From the NCBI GenBank assembly GCA_020844525.1, contig JAJGAH010000016.1, positions 1 to 13,366 on the forward strand: a stretch of 13,366 nucleotides of DNA, read 5' to 3'. The position numbers and the translations under genes were made by a program. Shown piece by piece: positions 13,262 to 13,366 of the stretch. Each line of letters opens with the position of its first letter. The stretch's first letter is position 1. Below the pieces are notes generated by a model. It had not been told where the DNA came from. It did not search any database and saw nothing but the letters and a program-made list of their open reading frames with translations. This stretch comes from Eubacterium sp. Its GTDB lineage: Bacteria; Bacillota; Clostridia; Lachnospirales; Lachnospiraceae.

Positions 13262-13366
13262 TCACTCCCCTGTCTTTGTGAGCTGCTTGTAGATCTGGTT
13301 CACACCAGTTGCTGCAAGGCCGGACACGATACCGACAGCCAGTGCATTGATGACATCCTTTGCCGG
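13262..13366 (-). CDS. Probable phage holin, C-terminal end (partial)
   Basis: Thirty-four residues to TGA (13264-13262), open to the right edge. The peptide has a hydrophobic small-residue stretch (VINALAVGIVSGLAATG) followed by a polar, basic tail (VNQIYKQLTKTGE), as in the C-terminus of several small phage holins. The position just upstream of the endolysin fits a holin, a small membrane protein that forms lesions letting the endolysin reach the wall. Only a fragment is visible and its family cannot be fixed; another small phage protein is possible. Confidence 0.55.
   Translation of the reverse strand, partial: PAKDVINALAVGIVSGLAATGVNQIYKQLTKTGE

Overview
The window looks like a Bacillota (Clostridia-type) chromosome. 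Evidence: purine-rich AGGAG ribosome binding sites, a moderately low GC content, stacked large serine recombinases and a GH25/Cpl-7/LysM endolysin of the kind found in clostridial prophages. A Lachnospiraceae-like host is my best guess but is not proven. The left third is a host surface-polysaccharide operon, and most of the rest is mobile DNA.

Layout. (1) 1-3879, minus strand: four tightly packed genes (glycosyltransferase, GHMP sugar kinase of the HddA type, GT4 glycosyltransferase, and the start of a sugar-1-phosphate guanylyltransferase of the HddC type). They fit assembly and transfer of a GDP-D-glycero-alpha-D-manno-heptose unit into a capsule or exopolysaccharide. (2) 3914-4040: an intrinsic terminator overlapping the stop codon of a coding remnant, probably the 3' end of an upstream polysaccharide gene cut off by the mobile DNA. 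(3) 4041-5156: an intergenic stretch with three helically phased CTGGAT repeats, then two plus-strand genes I cannot name. The second encodes a protein with a Phd/YefM-like N-terminus joined to a ribbon-helix-helix-like segment. (4) 5152-10790, minus strand: four serine recombinases (here called A, B, C and D, left to right). Between them lie a frameshifted XRE/HigA-type antitoxin pseudogene and the 5' stub of a fifth recombinase. (5) 11092-12045, plus strand: an Abi_2-type abortive-infection gene with its own promoter. (6) 12165-13366, minus strand: a phage lysis module, with an endolysin and the end of a probable holin gene.

How it fits together. Lysis module, defence gene, then integrase genes is a plausible end of a prophage or prophage-derived element lying upstream of the polysaccharide operon. 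D (lacking a zinc ribbon) and C overlap and look co-translated. C, the antitoxin pseudogene and B follow in the same direction. The leader and first codons of a D-like gene recur just upstream of A. This suggests that two integrase arrays, and so perhaps two elements, were stacked at one site and that the second has lost most of its D and C copies.

No tRNA, rRNA, CRISPR array or complete IS was seen. The element ends (att sites) could not be fixed because only one side is in view. The best candidates for something undescribed are the 4280-5156 gene pair with its phased repeats, and the accreted recombinase array with its conserved leader. All family calls come from reading the sequence; no database search was run.
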